NCBI GenBank assembly: GCA_002691835.1
Contig: NZJA01000063.1
Location: 1-8,620, forward strand
DNA: 8,620 nucleotides
DNA from: Planctomycetota bacterium
GTDB lineage: Bacteria > Planctomycetota > UBA8108 > UBA1146
Direction: 5' to 3'
The notes under the pieces are model-generated. The model was not told where the DNA came from. It was given only the letters and a program-made list of their open reading frames with translations, and made no database searches. The position numbers and the translations under genes are program-made. Of this stretch, positions 7,753-8,620 are shown in pieces. The number at the start of each line of letters is the position of its first letter. Positions within the stretch are counted from its first letter, which is position 1.

Positions 7753-8105
7753 GAGAGGGCGCCGCGGGCGATTCCCACCAGAGAGGTGAACGCCTCAGGG
7801 TTACGGATGGCCAGTTCAGAAATCATCTTCCGATCCAGATCGACATCCGCTTTCTTCAGCCCGTGAATGAAACGGCTGTAGGAAAGGTCTGTTCCCTGGC
7901 AAGCAGCGGAGATTCGCGTAATCCACAAGCGGCGATACATGCGCTTGCGATTTCTGCGGTCGCGGGTGGCGAAAACTTCTGAACGAACGATCGACTGGCG
8001 AGCAGTCCTGATCTGACGGCTTCCGGCTCCGAAGAAGCCGCGAGCCTTTTTGAGAATCCGCTTTTGTTTACGGTGGCGAGCAACGCCATAGCGTACGCGT
8101 GGCAT
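7749..8105 (-). CDS. rplT: 50S ribosomal protein L20
   Basis: A 118-residue basic protein, the usual L20 length. It opens with M-P-R-V-R-Y-G-V-A-R-H-R-K-Q-K-R-I-L-K-K and continues with the family features A-R-G-F-F-G-A-G-S-R (22-31), R-D-R-R-N-R-K-R (48-55), L-W-I-T-R-I-S-A-A (60-68), Y-S-R-F-I-H-G-L-K-K-A (76-86) and L-D-R-K-M (93-97). L20 binds 23S rRNA early in assembly of the large subunit. In several bacteria it also represses its own operon by binding a leader RNA that mimics its rRNA site. The start has AAAGGGAAA about six bases upstream. The stop overlaps the pheS start, tying ribosomal protein and synthetase expression together. Confidence 0.98.
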   Translation of the reverse strand: MPRVRYGVARHRKQKRILKKARGFFGAGSRQIRTARQSIVRSEVFATRDRRNRKRMYRRLWITRISAACQGTDLSYSRFIHGLKKADVDLDRKMISELAIRNPEAFTSLVGIARGALS

Positions 8106-8206
8106 GGATTTCCCTTTCCAAAGGACGACGTCGGGAGGGGAACCAATCCCACTTTCGATCCCCGGTATCGCCGGTTGTTACGCCGGGAAGGCGCGTAATT
8201 GACTCC
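8106..8206 (-). promoter_or_regulatory. Structured rpmI-rplT spacer, possible L20 autoregulatory leader
   Basis: This 101-base spacer is long for genes so closely linked and is GC-rich with self-complementary pieces. On the minus strand UUCCCGG (8183-8189) can pair with CCGGGGA (8159-8165), including one G-U pair, around a 17-base loop. The loop contains CCGG, and CCGGCG occurs twice. A second small stem, CCUU-UGGA-AAGG (8113-8124), would cover part of the rplT Shine-Dalgarno AAAGGGAAA. L20 feedback on this operon is established in E. coli and other bacteria. That this spacer is the operator is inference; I did not match it to a known leader family. Confidence 0.35.
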
Positions 8207-8416
8207 CTAGCCGATGCCGAGGAGAGCCTTAATGACCTTTTCATCGCAGGACGGACAAATTTCGGCGCGACGGCCGCGACGGACTCGGGTGGCGGTCCAG
8301 CTTCTGCGCGACATGCGATGGCTCTTGCCTGCACGGTGGCGTTTCACTTTACCGGTTCCGGTCAACTTGACACGTTTCTGCAGCCCCTTGTGAGGCTTAT
8401 GAGTTTTTCTGGGCAC
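8207..8416 (-). CDS. rpmI: 50S ribosomal protein L35
   Basis: A 69-residue, strongly basic protein of the usual L35 size (about 65 residues). It starts M-P-R-K-T-H-K-P-H-K-G, followed by K-R-V-K-L-T-G-T-G-K-V-K-R-H-R-A-G-K-S-H (14-33), a clear match to the L35 signature. The C-terminal part is more divergent, with a lone Cys-Pro-Ser-Cys (54-57) followed by D-E-K-V-I-K-A-L-L-G. Only one C-x-x-C pair is present, so a full zinc ribbon is not indicated. The start codon is GTG (8414-8416), with AAAAGGGG four bases upstream, and no in-frame ATG offers a better choice. It lies between an infC-like 3' end and rplT, the standard order. Confidence 0.95.
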   Translation of the reverse strand: MPRKTHKPHKGLQKRVKLTGTGKVKRHRAGKSHRMSRRSWTATRVRRGRRAEICPSCDEKVIKALLGIG

Positions 8417-8420
8417 GAGT

Positions 8421-8428
8421 CCCCTTTT
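8421..8428 (-). promoter_or_regulatory. Ribosome binding site deciding the GTG start of rpmI
   Basis: AAAAGGGG on the minus strand lies four bases before GTG 8414-8416. Because the start is not ATG, this site and the conserved L35 N-terminus right after it are what fix the gene start. Confidence 0.7.
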
Positions 8429-8430
8429 CC

Positions 8431-8448
8431 AAAATCACCCAAGGGTGA
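8431..8448 (-). terminator. Short hairpin with U-tract between the infC-like end and rpmI (attenuator candidate)
   Basis: On the minus strand UCACC-CUUG-GGUGA forms a perfect 5-bp stem closed by a CUUG tetraloop, followed at once by UUUU. One G-U pair could extend the base. This has the form of a small intrinsic terminator or attenuator, but the stem is short. It sits immediately before the rpmI ribosome binding site, so readthrough must occur if the cluster is transcribed from upstream. Confidence 0.35.
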
Positions 8449-8452
8449 CGTT

Positions 8453-8569
8453 CTACTTCTTTTTCGCCAAAACCATCGCCATGCGGTTGCGAGCTTCCTG
8501 CAAGGGCTCCCGCTCCACACCTGGCCTGGAGATATCCACAAGCGATAACCCAACATGTGAGTAGACCAT
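8453..8569 (-). CDS. infC: Probable C-terminal end of translation initiation factor IF-3, reading frame disrupted
   Basis: A 38-codon open stretch ends at TAG 8453-8455, 36 bases before rpmI. Its last 21 residues, V-E-R-E-P-L-Q-E-A-R-N-R-M-A-M-V-L-A-K-K-K, match the IF-3 C-terminus, which in E. coli reads V-E-S-F-P then E-G-R-Q-M-I-M-V-L-A-P-K-K-K. infC directly upstream of rpmI is the usual arrangement. Further upstream the same frame is broken by TAG 8573-8575 and TGA 8603-8605. Between these stops only faint IF-3-like pieces remain (K-I-I-L-R at 8579-8593, then M-V-Y-S-H-V-G). This may be a decayed or truncated infC, low-quality sequence near a contig end, or a chance short ORF. IF-3 normally binds the 30S subunit and checks start codon choice. 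The ATG at 8567-8569 only marks the open stretch and is not a supported start. Confidence 0.5.
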   Translation of the reverse strand: MVYSHVGLSLVDISRPGVEREPLQEARNRMAMVLAKKK

Positions 8570-8620
8570 TATCTAGCTTCGTAATATTATCTTTAGGGCC
8601 CTTCAATAATCCTTACTGAA

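Noticed and set aside
8397..8606. 69-codon minus-strand ORF overlapping the infC-like end in another frame
   Set aside because: It shows no similarity to IF-3 or other known families, whereas the alternative frame ends in a recognisable IF-3 C-terminus.
1..8620. Search for a novel defence, mobile or CRISPR-like system
   Set aside because: All substantial open frames are accounted for by housekeeping genes. No repeat arrays, transposase, integrase, toxin-antitoxin pair or phage genes are visible.

Overview
The window is a piece of an ordinary bacterial chromosome. It holds two converging gene blocks that meet in a short spacer at 4558-4651. The plus-strand block (1-4557) is the end of a respiratory complex I operon: the last 43 codons of nuoL, then complete nuoM and nuoN in the usual L-M-N order. 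After a 225-bp spacer comes a gene for a membrane-anchored LysM / L,D-transpeptidase cell-wall protein. The minus-strand block (8569 down to 4652) is a translation cluster in the common order (infC)-rpmI-rplT-pheS-pheT. It encodes ribosomal proteins L35 and L20 and both subunits of phenylalanyl-tRNA synthetase. A small IF-3-like C-terminal fragment lies directly upstream of rpmI, near the right edge.

The organism is a bacterium with moderate GC and bacterial-type Shine-Dalgarno sequences (AAGGGGA, GGGAG). Three traits suggest Planctomycetota or a neighbouring phylum: a short PheT (686 aa) without the EMAP-like B2 domain, a PheS with Gln in the usual Thr-His-Thr-Ser signature (Ser-Gln-Thr-Ser here), and divergent L35 and L20. 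This placement rests on recalled family features, not on a search, and is tentative.

Functionally, NuoL, NuoM and NuoN are the antiporter-like proton-pumping subunits of NADH:quinone oxidoreductase, and all key charged residues of NuoM and NuoN are present. The transpeptidase gene probably forms its own unit; it has its own ribosome binding site and a leader with hairpins and a small direct repeat. The rpmI-rplT-pheS-pheT genes are tightly packed. rplT and pheS overlap by 4 bases, and the GC-rich spacer before rplT could fold and might be a site of L20 feedback.

I found no mobile element, CRISPR array, phage gene, tRNA, rRNA or defence system. The points most worth a second look are the B2-less PheT, the apparently broken infC reading frame at the right edge, the PheS active-site substitution, and two structured leaders in the ribosomal protein cluster.
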